A DNA stretch of 64,000 nt from JANMZO01 sp963763135 (lineage in GTDB: Bacteria; Actinomycetota; Acidimicrobiia; Acidimicrobiales; JANYDT01), in contig CAVXNJ010000002.1 of NCBI GenBank assembly GCA_963763135.1, positions 124,001 to 188,000 of the forward strand, read 5' to 3'. Of this stretch, positions 26,005-33,775 are shown piece by piece (positions within the stretch are counted from its first letter, which is position 1; each line of letters begins with the position of its first letter). The translations under genes were made by a program, and so were the position numbers. The notes below the pieces were generated by a model. It ran no database searches and was not told the origin of the DNA. It was given only the letters and a program-made list of their open reading frames with translations.

Positions 26005-26944
26005 TCAACCGATCGCTTCCGGTCGGTTCCGGTCGGTTCCCCTGGCGTAACACCGCCACACCACCAACTGACGTGGTCCAGCCGTCAGGGGTGGGCGACG
26101 CTTCGGCCAGAATCGTCGAAGGTCGGTCGAAGGCATCGCCCTGGTCGACACTCACCCGCCGGGCCAGGCCGGTAGCGGCCAGGTGGGCGGCCAGACAGCC
26201 GGTGCTGTTCGCGTTCGCAATGTCTTCGGGAACGCCGATGGCCGGGGCGAACATCCGAGCCGACGTCCGAGCCGTCGTCCGAGCCGTCGTCCGAGCCGTC
26301 GTCCTGGCCATGCCGACGTCTCCCGGAGTCACCGTAGCGACGGGTCCATAGACGAAACATCCGAGGAGCCCGCCCGCTCGGCTTGCTTCGGCCAGGCGAG
26401 GTTGATCGGGGTGGATCGCCCAAAATGTCTGGTCTGACCGAACCGGGACGAGAAGGCGGGGCGCTCCAGGCGACGCGACGACCGGCCCGCTCACCCCATC
26501 GAGGTCCGCCGGGGTGAGCCCGAGCGCAGCGAGGACTTCCGGAAATGCGTCGCACTCGACGGCGGGCGCCAGCGTGACCAGACCCTGGTCGAACGAGCAC
26601 ATCACTCCGTGCGTCGTCCGTGTCGATCGGACCGGGAACGTACGCCCTCCGGTGAGTTGTTGACGGATCACCTCAGTTCCCAGAGGGGCCTCGTGCAGGA
26701 CCGCATGGACGGCGACGGTTCCGTGTCCGCATCCCACAAGCTCGCCGGTCGAGGTGAAGAACCGGACCACCGCCACGTCGTCGTCCGTGGAACGTGGCGC
26801 AACAAATCCGACGTGCGACACCCCGAGCTCCGCCGCGACTCCCATGCGCTCGGTATCGGTCTCGAACGCGTCGTTGAGTACGACACCGGTCGGACTCCCT
26901 CCCTGCCCGTCGCGCACGCAGGAATCAACGATGTGTATCTCCAC
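25949..26944 (-). CDS. PhzF-family isomerase-like protein (atypical active site)
   Basis: PhzF proteins share the diaminopimelate-epimerase fold and isomerise small metabolites. This 331-residue member starts at a GTG (VEIHIVDSCV). It keeps GGSPTGVV near 15-22, RFFTSTGELVGCGHGT and the second-half NSTGCLAAHLA. At the position of the catalytic Glu of PhzF (S-E-x-x-F-V) it has His44 (SHVGFV). A tandem repeat gives an insertion of ARTTARTTARTT in the second half, and the Arg-rich C-terminus overlaps the convergent gene. The start is 10 bp after the CMD gene, so they are an operon. The enzyme may be inactive or altered. Confidence 0.75.
   Translation of the reverse strand: MEIHIVDSCVRDGQGGSPTGVVLNDAFETDTERMGVAAELGVSHVGFVAPRSTDDDVAVVRFFTSTGELVGCGHGTVAVHAVLHEAPLGTEVIRQQLTGGRTFPVRSTRTTHGVMCSFDQGLVTLAPAVECDAFPEVLAALGLTPADLDGVSGPVVASPGAPRLLVPVRSDQTFWAIHPDQPRLAEASRAGGLLGCFVYGPVATVTPGDVGMARTTARTTARTTARTSARMFAPAIGVPEDIANANSTGCLAAHLAATGLARRVSVDQGDAFDRPSTILAEASPTPDGWTTSVGGVAVLRQGNRPEPTGSDRLISGFSAAERPPTRQGRRR
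26253..26307. repeat. 12-bp in-frame tandem repeat inside the PhzF-like gene
   Basis: CCGAGCCGTCGT recurs about four times and encodes repeated A-R-T-T on the minus strand. Confidence 0.75.
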
Positions 26945-26954
26945 TGCTCTCCGT

Positions 26955-27539
26955 TCAGTGCGTCGGGTGTCCGGCCGTTGGAAGATAGTCGGCGAAAACG
27001 GGGGCGTCGGGTTCGGAGGCGACTCGCGCCGCTCGAGCCGTGAACGAAATCGCGTGGTACCAACCACACAGCATCGTGAGATCGAGAAGCTGCGCTTCGT
27101 CGAAGTGCGTCGTCAGATCCGCCCACAACGCGGTACTGATGTCGGACGTGTCGTGCAGTTCGTCGACCGCCCGAATGAGTAGCGACTCGTCGGCGGGCCA
27201 GCAGGAGTCCACGCCCGAACCGTGGGTGAGCGAGATCATCTGGGTTTCGGTGAAGCCCACGCGCTGCGCGTAGAACTGAACGTGGACGCCCCATTCGTAT
27301 TCGCAGCCGCACCTAACGCAGGTGCGATCGATAACGATCTCGCGTTGACGCATGTCGAGGGAGAGCGTCCGCCCGAGTTCGTAGCTTCCCCATCCGCTCA
27401 TGGCCCTGGTCATGGCCATGTTGCGGGCGAACGTTCGGAACAGCCCGATCGGCGGGACGTCCTTCGGCATCATCGATCGGAGTTGGTCGCCGACGTCGGG
27501 TTGGTACGGCTCGGTTACCGGCGCGATACGTGGAAGCAT
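26955..27539 (-). CDS. Carboxymuconolactone decarboxylase (AhpD-like) family protein
   Basis: The 194-residue protein belongs to the CMD/AhpD-like family, whose members include peroxidase partners and decarboxylases. TCVRCGCEYEWGVH (residues ~74-87) holds the Cys/Glu/His cluster of the family. The helical remainder (LRRAVDEL-like and LLDLTMLCGWYHAISF) is typical. A perfect AAGGAG lies 6 nt before the ATG. It is divergent from the HxlR gene and shares with it the double operator at 27562-27612, so it is a probable HxlR target together with phzF. Confidence 0.85.
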   Translation of the reverse strand: MLPRIAPVTEPYQPDVGDQLRSMMPKDVPPIGLFRTFARNMAMTRAMSGWGSYELGRTLSLDMRQREIVIDRTCVRCGCEYEWGVHVQFYAQRVGFTETQMISLTHGSGVDSCWPADESLLIRAVDELHDTSDISTALWADLTTHFDEAQLLDLTMLCGWYHAISFTARAARVASEPDAPVFADYLPTAGHPTH

Positions 27540-27561
27540 GCAATTCTCCTTAGAGTCGGAT

Positions 27562-27612
27562 GTTTCGGAAAACGAAACATCACGCCAAAGGTATCGTTTC
27601 TATTTTCGAAAC
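27562..27612. promoter_or_regulatory. Double HxlR operator, GTTTC-N7-GAAAC twice
   Basis: Two inverted repeats of identical geometry, GTTTC-N7-GAAAC, lie at 27562-27578 and 27596-27612, 34 bp apart. The first extends to ATGTTTCG...CGAAACAT. They occupy the short gap between the divergent CMD and HxlR genes, where HxlR dimers would control both directions. Confidence 0.75.
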
Positions 27613-27627
27613 ACAAGGGGTTCGTGA

Positions 27628-27969
27628 ATGTCTGAACGCGCTGTTCCCACACCGGGCCGACCGGTTCGCGGTTCGGCCACCGGTCGACCGATCATGGCCG
27701 CGCTCGACCTGCTCGGGCGACGGTGGGTGCTGCGGATTCTCTGGGAATTGCGCGACGGTCCCGTCGGAGCCAGAGCCCTGTTGACCCGATGTGATGGGCT
27801 GTCGTCGAGTGTGCTCTATGAGCGACTCCGCGACCTCAGTGAGGCGGGCATCATCGAACAGACCGAGGGCGAGGCATACGGCGTGAGTGCGTTGGGAGCG
27901 ACGCTGGTGCAGGCGCTGGAGCCGCTCAACAAATGGTCAGCGTCCTGGGAACGTTCGCTTCGCAAGTAG
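27628..27969 (+). CDS. HxlR-family transcriptional regulator
   Basis: A 113-residue winged-helix regulator of the HxlR/YodB group. These dimeric regulators often repress electrophile-, quinone- or aldehyde-response genes. MAALDLLGRRWVLRILWEL, the recognition region SSSVLYERLRDLSEAGII and the wing (TEGEAYGVSALG) are visible. A single Cys (LTRCDG, residue ~55) could be a redox or electrophile sensor, as in related proteins; this is inference. AAGGGG lies ~8 nt before the ATG. It is flanked by two CMD-family genes. Confidence 0.9.
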   Translation: MSERAVPTPGRPVRGSATGRPIMAALDLLGRRWVLRILWELRDGPVGARALLTRCDGLSSSVLYERLRDLSEAGIIEQTEGEAYGVSALGATLVQALEPLNKWSASWERSLRK

Positions 27970-28059
27970 CTCAGCCGAGCGAAATGGATCATTCCGAAAA
28001 ACGGGGGCAAGATCGCGGGCGCAACCACGTCCGACGAACCCGACGAACCCGAGGAACCC

Positions 28060-28629
28060 ATGCGACTCACTTCTCCCCGAATTGCTCCCATCGCCGATGC
28101 CGAATTCACGGAGGAGCAGAAGGCTGTCGTCGGTGCACTGATGCAGCACCGTCCGCTTCTGAATATCTACCGGACGCTGGCCCACGCTCCGGAAGCGCTT
28201 CGGAGGTTCATCGAGTGGGGTGGTTACGTGCTGTCGAAGCGAAACAGCCTGCCGCCCCGCGAGCGCGAGATCGTGATCCTTCGCATCGGCTTCCTTTGTA
28301 AGTCAGGTTACGAATTCACCCAGCACACCCGCATCGGGTTGGCGGAAGGTCTCACGCCTGAGGAAATCACGGCGATCAAGGCGGGGCCGACCGACCCGGG
28401 TTGGTCGCCGGCGGATCGAGCCCTGTTGAAGGCGGCCGACGAACTCAACGGTGACCACTTCGTGTCCGATGCGACCTGGGCCGACCTCGGCCGGCACTTC
28501 GACCAGAAGCAGTGCATGGACATGGTGTTCACCGCCGGTCAGTACACCCAGGTTTCGATGATCTTGAACTCCTTCGGAGTGCAACTCGATGAAGGCCAGA
28601 CCCTCGACCCCGACCTGAAGGGGTACTGA
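28060..28629 (+). CDS. Carboxymuconolactone decarboxylase family protein
   Basis: The 189-residue protein belongs to the CMD/AhpD-like family. PPREREIVILRIGFLCKSGYEFTQHTRIGL (residues ~64-93 in part) carries the family core, with Cys-x2-x-Tyr-Glu...His in place of the C-G-C-E-Y-E-W-x-x-H of the copy on the other side. The remaining helices (LLKAADEL, WADLGRHFDQKQCMDMVFTAGQY) align with it. GAGG lies ~6 nt before the ATG, in a small GACGAACCC direct repeat. It is 90 bp downstream of hxlR on the same strand and may be cotranscribed. The two CMD genes are paralogues around one regulator. Confidence 0.87.
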   Translation: MRLTSPRIAPIADAEFTEEQKAVVGALMQHRPLLNIYRTLAHAPEALRRFIEWGGYVLSKRNSLPPREREIVILRIGFLCKSGYEFTQHTRIGLAEGLTPEEITAIKAGPTDPGWSPADRALLKAADELNGDHFVSDATWADLGRHFDQKQCMDMVFTAGQYTQVSMILNSFGVQLDEGQTLDPDLKGY

Positions 28630-28634
28630 CCCAG

Positions 28635-28681
28635 GAGTGTGTGCGTTTCCTTAGACCGGGTCTAAGGAAACGCACACACTC
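28635..28681. terminator. Perfect 23-bp-arm inverted repeat
   Basis: Positions 28635-28657 are the exact reverse complement of 28659-28681, giving a near-continuous hairpin with a CCGGG turn, six bases after the CMD stop. No T-run follows, so it is either an unusual terminator or a mobile hairpin element. Confidence 0.6.
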
Positions 28682-28694
28682 GTCAGCCAGTGGC

Positions 28695-28700
28695 TAGCGT
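28695..28700 (+). promoter_or_regulatory. -10 element of leaderless gene at 28708
   Basis: TAGCGT lies 7 nt before the ATG of the flavin-binding protein. Confidence 0.5.
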
Positions 28701-28707
28701 TCGCGCC

Positions 28708-29145
28708 ATGGCAACCATGAACGACGACGAACGCGACGCATTTCTGCAGGAACGCCGGTTGGGGACGCTGGCCATCGGACGGGTGGGGAAGGCGCCGCTG
28801 ATGGCGCCGATCTGGTACCGCTACACCCCCGGTGGAACGGTCGACATCTGCATGGGCTCGACGTCAGCCAAAGCGCGTCGGCTTCGTGCGGAGGGGAGGG
28901 CCTCCATGTCGGTCATGGACGAGAGCAACCCGTACAGGTACGTGACCGTGGAAGGCCCCGTCACCGTCGAAGAACTCGGCGACAACACCGAGACCGAGCT
29001 GCTGGCCATGGCCTCGCGGTACCTCGGGAGGAAAGCCGGTGCGGGGTACACCGACAACTTCATGAAGAACCTCGCCGCCACCGGGGCCAGCGAAGTCATC
29101 GTGCGGATCTCTCCGGAAAACTGGCGCACCGAAGTCCTCGGCTAG
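28708..29145 (+). CDS. Pyridoxamine 5'-phosphate oxidase-like (FMN/F420 split-barrel) protein
   Basis: The 145-residue split-barrel protein has the pattern of actinobacterial PNPOx-like proteins: FLQERRLGTLAIGRVGKAPLMAPIWYRY, then SAKARRLRAEGRASMSV and PYRYVTVEGPVTVEE. These proteins bind FMN, F420 or heme and often reduce small substrates; the cofactor cannot be told here. The ATG is chosen over a GTG 18 nt upstream because TAGCGT lies 7 nt before it. Confidence 0.82.
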   Translation: MATMNDDERDAFLQERRLGTLAIGRVGKAPLMAPIWYRYTPGGTVDICMGSTSAKARRLRAEGRASMSVMDESNPYRYVTVEGPVTVEELGDNTETELLAMASRYLGRKAGAGYTDNFMKNLAATGASEVIVRISPENWRTEVLG

Positions 29146-29157
29146 CGGGGCAGCGTC

Positions 29158-29686
29158 ACGCTGCTCCGGAGCCGTTTTTGTGACGGCCGGTAAGGTTTTT
29201 GACTCCGGAGCAGCGGGTGCTGTGGGTCGGGCGGTCGTGGCAGCAGTGACAGCGCGTGCTCCGGAGTAGGGGTGTCCGTCGGTGGGTGTTCTGGCTCTCG
29301 ATGCTCCGGAGTCGTTTTGTTCGTCTGGGAGCGACTTTGTGGCTCCGGAGTGGGGTGTCCGTCGGTGGGTGGTCTGGGTCTCGCTGCTCCGGAGTCGTTT
29401 GGTGCGTCTGGGAGCGACTTTGTGACTCCGGAGTGGGTGTGCGTTTCCGGGTGTCGTGGGTCTCGTTGCTCCGGAGTCGTTTGGTGCGTCTGGGAGCGAC
29501 TTTGTGACTCCGGAGTGGGGGTGTGTTTCCGGGTGGCGTGAGACATGGTTGCTCCGGAGTCGTTTCGTTCGTCTGGGAGCGACTTTTCGACTCCGGAGTG
29601 GGGGTGTCTGTCGGTGGGTGTTCTGGGTCTCGCTGCTCCGGAGTCGTTTGGTGCGTGTGGGAGCGACTTTGTGACTCCGGAGCAGC
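29158..29686. repeat. CTCCGGAG hairpin-repeat array, copy 2
   Basis: Roughly a dozen copies of (G)CTCCGGAGTCG / GACTCCGGAG alternate with the spacer GTTCGTCTGGGAGCGACTTT. In each unit CTCCGGAGTCG is the inverse of CGACTCCGGAG (clearest at 29552-29599), so the RNA or single-stranded DNA can fold into repeated hairpins. Related to the array at 1250-1535. All frames through it encode low-complexity peptide; no gene is supported. Confidence 0.88.
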
Positions 29687-29738
29687 AGCGTCCGCCCCGG
29701 TTTGTCGAACCCGTCTGCCCGGCTGGCAGACTGTGGGC

Positions 29739-31378
29739 ATGCCTGAGTTTGCCTACCACGAGCTTCTTCCGCTGAAGAAGGACGACACGAAGTACCGCCT
29801 CATCACGACCGAGGGGGTTTCCACGTTCGAAGCTGACGGGAAGACGTTCCTCAAGGTGGAACCCTCGGCGATCCGGGCCCTCACGGCAGCGGCGATCCAC
29901 GACATCTCCCATCTGCTCCGCTCCAGCCATCTTCAGCAGTTGGCCAATATCCTGGAAGACGACGAAGCCAGCGCCAACGACAAGTTCGTGGCCCTCGACC
30001 TGCTGAAGAACGCGGCGATCGCGTCGGCCGGGATTCTGCCGGGCTGCCAAGACACCGGCACGGCGATCGTGAAGGGCAAGAAGGGCCAGTACGTGATCAC
30101 CGGCTCCGACGACAAAGAGGCCGTGGCCGGGGGAGTGTTCGACACGTTCGTCAACACCAACCTGCGTTACTCGCAGATGGCGCCGGTCAACTTCTGGGAC
30201 GAGGTCAACACCGGCGACAACCTTCCCGCCGAGATCGAGATCGAAGCGGTCGGCGGCGACGAGTACAACTTCCTGTTCATGACCAAGGGCGGCGGCTCGG
30301 CCAACAAGAGCCTGCTGTTCCAGGAAACCAAGGCCCTGCTCAATCCGGCCAGCTTTGCCGCATGGATGGACGAGAAGATCCGCACCCTCGGCACCGCGGC
30401 CTGCCCGCCGTACCACCTCGGTGTGGTCGTCGGTGGTACTTCGGCCGAGTACACGTTGAAGATGGCCAAGCTCGCGAGCGCCCGCTACCTCGACACGCTT
30501 CCGACCGAGGGCAACACCTACGGCGCCGGTTACCGCGATCTCGAGATGGAAGCCCAAGTGCCTGAAGATCGCTCAAGACACCGGCATCGGCGCCCAGTTC
30601 GGCGGCAAGTACTTCTGCCACGACGTGCGGGTCATCCGTCTGCCCGCGTCACGGTGCCTCGTGCCCGGTGGCGATGGCGGTGTCGTGCTCGGCCGACCGT
30701 CAGGCCAAGGGCAAGATCACCGCTGAAGGCGTCTTCCTTGAACAGCTCGAAACCGATCCGGCCCGCTTCCTCCCCGACGTCACGCACGAAGAACTGAGCG
30801 ACACCGTCGTGAAGATCGACCTCAACCGGCCGATGGCCGACATCCGCGCCGAGCTCTCGAAGCACCCGGTGAAGACCCGCCTCAGCCTCACCGGCACGAT
30901 CGTCGTCGGCCGCGACATCGCGCACGCCAAGATCAAGGAGCGCCTCGACGCCGGCCTCGGTCTGCCCCAGTACCTGAAAGATATGTGCATTTACTATGCC
31001 GGGCCCGCGAAGACTCCGGAAGGCTACGCATCGGGCTCGTTCGGCCCGACCACGGCCGGCCGCATGGACTCCTACGTCGACGCGTTCCAGGAAGCCGGTG
31101 GCTCGTTCGTGATGCTGGCGAAGGGCAACCGCTCGAAGGCCGTCACCGACGCATGTGCCAAGCACGGTGGCTTCTATCTCGGATCCATTGGCGGGCCCGC
31201 GGCGCGTCTCGCCAAAGACTGCATCACCAAGGTTGAGGTGTTGGAGTATCCCGAGTTGGGTATGGAAGCGGTGTGGAAGATAGACGTCGTCGACTTCCCG
31301 GCCTTCATCGTCGTCGATGACAAGGGCAACGACTTCTTCCAGTCGGTGTCTCGTCCGGTCTCCATCGGAAAGAAATAA
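29739..31378 (+). pseudogene. fumA: Class I fumarate hydratase, interrupted by two +1 frameshifts
   Basis: Class I fumarase (iron-sulfur type) hydrates fumarate to malate in the TCA cycle. The first frame (29739 to ~30555) gives PGCQDTGTA with Cys103, AACPPYH with Cys222 and DTLPTEGNTYG. An extra C in 30553-30555 shifts the frame; the middle segment reads as expected (GIGAQFGGKYFCHDVRV) in frame +1. An extra G at ~30646 shifts again before the conserved SCPVAMAVSCSAD, carrying the third cluster ligand. Removing both bases gives a normal ~545-residue enzyme. A CAGACT box lies 6 nt before the ATG. Real inactivation or sequence error cannot be separated here. Confidence 0.85.
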
Positions 31379-31386
31379 GTACACAT

Positions 31387-31755
31387 ATGGATCGAAAAGC
31401 GTTCACGACGTTCGGAGCCGGCCGTGACGGGGCTGACTGCCTCACCTCGACCGCCCAGCCGCTGCCCGAGGGCATCACGCAGATCATCGAGATCCACGCC
31501 CCCGATGGTGTGAATCCGTCGAAGCTCGGAACGTTCATTCAGCGCTTTGCGATCGACGGTTCGCTTCCCGACGACGCGTCACCGTCGGACCGCGAACTAA
31601 TTACGACGGCGGCCGCGCACTTCGACGATCCGTCCGTCGCCCTCGCCATCTCCATGGCCGGCACCGGACCGGGGGAGAAGATGCGCGATCGCATCGGCGC
31701 ATCTCTCGAATCGGGCCGCCAGCCGTACCTCGTCTTCGGTATGGGGCCGGCGTAG
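31387..31755 (+). CDS. Hypothetical protein
   Basis: I do not recognise this 122-residue protein. It begins 8 nt after the fumarase stop, which suggests cotranscription. It has an alpha/beta composition with LPEGITQIIEIHAPDGVNPSKLGTFI, no membrane helix and no Cys motif (one Cys at residue 18). AAGTACACAT separates it from fumarase, without a strong ribosome site. Confidence 0.55.
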   Translation: MDRKAFTTFGAGRDGADCLTSTAQPLPEGITQIIEIHAPDGVNPSKLGTFIQRFAIDGSLPDDASPSDRELITTAAAHFDDPSVALAISMAGTGPGEKMRDRIGASLESGRQPYLVFGMGPA

Positions 31756-31876
31756 CGGAGAGTTGCGGACAGGATTGTGGGCGTTGGCTGAGCCCTGACC
31801 GAAGCCAGCGCACACATCCTCCGTGGTCGAGCGGCGAGCGGCGAGCGCTCGAAAGCCCTACGGTCCTTGGCCCAAA

Positions 31877-31890
31877 GGGACTTTGGACCC
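31877..31890. promoter_or_regulatory. DevR/DosR-like box upstream of USP gene
   Basis: GGGAC-TTTG-GACCC matches the known DevR/DosR core GGGACTWWAGTCCC at most positions. It lies 64 bp before the universal stress protein start in an otherwise gene-free 198-bp gap. Confidence 0.55.
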
Positions 31891-31953
31891 CAAACGAAGC
31901 GTCGAATGTTGGGGCAGGATGGCCGTAACGGTTTGACGCAATGAAAGGGAGCC

Positions 31954-32388
31954 ATGGGAACGATCGTTGTCGGGTTCGACAGATCGGAACAGAGTCTGAA
32001 CGCACTCCGTTGGGCGGCTGAGGAAGCTGCGCTGCGGAAGGCCAATCTTCGGGTGATTTCGGCGTGGGACGTCCCGTTCGACTTCGACACCACCGATCGC
32101 TCGGTTCGACCCTACGACCGGGTTCGCCAGGAGACCACGACAGCGGTCGAGGCGGCTATCGAACAGGTGGTGAGCGACCCGCTCCTGCGCGAGTCGGTCG
32201 AGATGATCATCGAGCACGGAAACCCGACGCCGGTGTTGCTGGCGCAATCAGCCGAAGCCGACATGATCGTGGTCGGTGCACGCGGCACAGGTGGATTCCT
32301 GGGGCTCATACTCGGCTCAACCACCGACAAACTGACGCGACACGCGAAGTGCCCGGTCGTCATCGTACGGTCCGACGAAGCGAAGTAG
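31954..32388 (+). CDS. Universal stress protein (UspA family)
   Basis: The 144-residue single-domain USP keeps the ATP-binding pattern G-x2-G-x9-G-(S/T) as GARGTGGFLGLILGSTTD and the N-terminal MGTIVVGFDRSEQS. USPs of this ATP-binding type accumulate in hypoxia or dormancy in mycobacteria. AAAGGGAGCC lies just before the ATG. A DevR-like box lies upstream. The next gene begins 8 nt after its stop. Confidence 0.92.
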   Translation: MGTIVVGFDRSEQSLNALRWAAEEAALRKANLRVISAWDVPFDFDTTDRSVRPYDRVRQETTTAVEAAIEQVVSDPLLRESVEMIIEHGNPTPVLLAQSAEADMIVVGARGTGGFLGLILGSTTDKLTRHAKCPVVIVRSDEAK

Positions 32389-32396
32389 GTGACAAC

Positions 32397-32750
32397 ATGG
32401 CTGCTATCGACATACTCACCGGCGACATGCTCGCGGGCGACATGCGTTCGCCGGCCGGCAAGGTTCGGAATCGACGGTCCTCCGTGCTTCCGTCGAAGCA
32501 GAAGCGTCCGATGAACAAAGCCTGGCATGACTGTCATCGGATGCCGCGCACCGCGAAGATCGACGAGAAGATCGAGTGGCACATCGCACACAAGCAGCAC
32601 TGTGGCTGTCGAGACATCCCGGCCACCATCCGCCGCAAGATGATCGAGCACGGAATTGTTGAGCATCCCGTCGGCTTCAACGTCGGTCGAGACGACCACT
32701 TTCACCCCGACACCGATCATCTCGCCGGCCACCATCGGCTGATCGATTAA
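32397..32750 (+). CDS. Small His/Cys-rich conserved protein
   Basis: The 117-residue protein begins 8 nt after the USP stop. Its centre, RPMNKAWHDCHRMPRTAKID then RIEWH-like EKIEWHIAHKQHCGCRDIPATIRRKM, resembles a short motif found in bacterial proteins of unknown function (NKAWHxxHPMPxNxxxxxRIxWHxxHxxxCxCR). The four-His, three-Cys arrangement suggests metal binding, which is inference. The first ~35 residues are variable. Likely cotranscribed with the USP in the stress regulon. Confidence 0.65.
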   Translation: MAAIDILTGDMLAGDMRSPAGKVRNRRSSVLPSKQKRPMNKAWHDCHRMPRTAKIDEKIEWHIAHKQHCGCRDIPATIRRKMIEHGIVEHPVGFNVGRDDHFHPDTDHLAGHHRLID

Positions 32751-32769
32751 CCACTTGCCGAATGCCGCG

Positions 32770-32885
32770 TTGCACCGACCGGTCCAACGACATTGCACCG
32801 ACCGGTCCAACACCGACCGGTCCAACGACGCTTCACCGGTGGGTCCACGACCATGCGGACCGGCCGGTCCACATGGTGACCGGTG
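32770..32885. repeat. Tandem CACCGACCGGTCCAAC repeats
   Basis: Three good copies (from 32773, 32797 and 32811) and several diverged ones of a unit centred on the palindrome GACCGGTC fill the gap between the convergent genes. They could act as a terminator-like structured region. Confidence 0.75.
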
Positions 32886-32896
32886 GGTGAACGAAA

Positions 32897-33775
32897 CTAC
32901 GTCCGAACGATGAGGACCGGTATCTCGGCGTTGTGAATCACGCGGAGTGTGGTGCCGGCCACCATGGCCCCCGACCGGCGGAATCCGTTGGAGGCCATCG
33001 CCATCATTCGCCCGTTCCCCCGCCCGGCGTACTCGCAGATCGCTCCGACGCGGTGGGACCTCGAGGCGTGTACGACCTCGAACGAAACCCGGCAGTGCTG
33101 TTCGGCCTGCAGGCTCTCGGCAACATGCTCCAGGTAGGACACGTCGGCCAGGTCGGGTTCAGCGGCGTCGCCCGCGTGACTGATGGGTTCCATGTGATGG
33201 TCACGGGTGTCCTGAAGGTCGATCACCTGGAGAAGTTCGATCGTTGCGTCGAAGCGCGTGGCCCAGGCCGCGGCGGCCGGAAGCGAGGCTTCAGCTGCTC
33301 GCGATCCGTCGAGTGGTACGACGATGGAATTGATCGGACCGTGCCAGTTCGTGCTGATACGCGGCCCGACCATCACGATCGGCCGCGACGCGAACCGCAG
33401 AACGTCTGCCGTGACCGAGCCCGGTAGGCCAACGATGCTGGTGCCTCCGGCCAACACAACAAGCGAGTCCGGCCGGTTGACCAGATCAAGGATGTACGCC
33501 GATGGATCTCCACCCTCGGCCACGTTGGTGAATACCGGAAGGCCCTTGAGTCGCAGCGTCATCAGATGGAGCAGACGGCTGCGCTCGGCGTGGTGCTTGG
33601 CATCGAACAGCATCGATGCGAACTCGACATCGCACTCGAGGTTCTGTGCGAGTTCACGAGCGATCGGAACACTCCGTTCGTTCGGCGTATGACCGTTGAT
33701 CGGAACTACGACATGTCGATACAGAGGTTCGTTGGACGACTCATCCGTCGGCGTCTGGGCAAGCACAGAGTTCAT
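32897..33775 (-). CDS. Tandem-domain universal stress protein
   Basis: The 292-residue protein has two USP domains (~20-135 and ~148-292: NSIVVPLDGSRAAEASLP and ASNGFRRSGAMVAGTTLRVIHNAEIPVLIV). The G-x2-G loop is not intact in either half (AGGTSIVGLPGSVTADVL; MASNGFRRSGAMVAG), so ATP binding may be weak. Its ATG overlaps the stop of the ABC ATPase gene (ATGA), showing translational coupling. Tandem USPs are typical members of DosR regulons. Confidence 0.9.
   Translation of the reverse strand: MNSVLAQTPTDESSNEPLYRHVVVPINGHTPNERSVPIARELAQNLECDVEFASMLFDAKHHAERSRLLHLMTLRLKGLPVFTNVAEGGDPSAYILDLVNRPDSLVVLAGGTSIVGLPGSVTADVLRFASRPIVMVGPRISTNWHGPINSIVVPLDGSRAAEASLPAAAAWATRFDATIELLQVIDLQDTRDHHMEPISHAGDAAEPDLADVSYLEHVAESLQAEQHCRVSFEVVHASRSHRVGAICEYAGRGNGRMMAMASNGFRRSGAMVAGTTLRVIHNAEIPVLIVRT

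Noticed and set aside
29142..30557. Minus-strand frame with Thr-Pro-Glu repeats
   Set aside because: Repeat-array translation fused to the antisense of fumarase.
30545..30655. Programmed frameshifting in fumarase
   Set aside because: Two separate +1 shifts without a slippery site or stimulatory structure are unlikely to be programmed.
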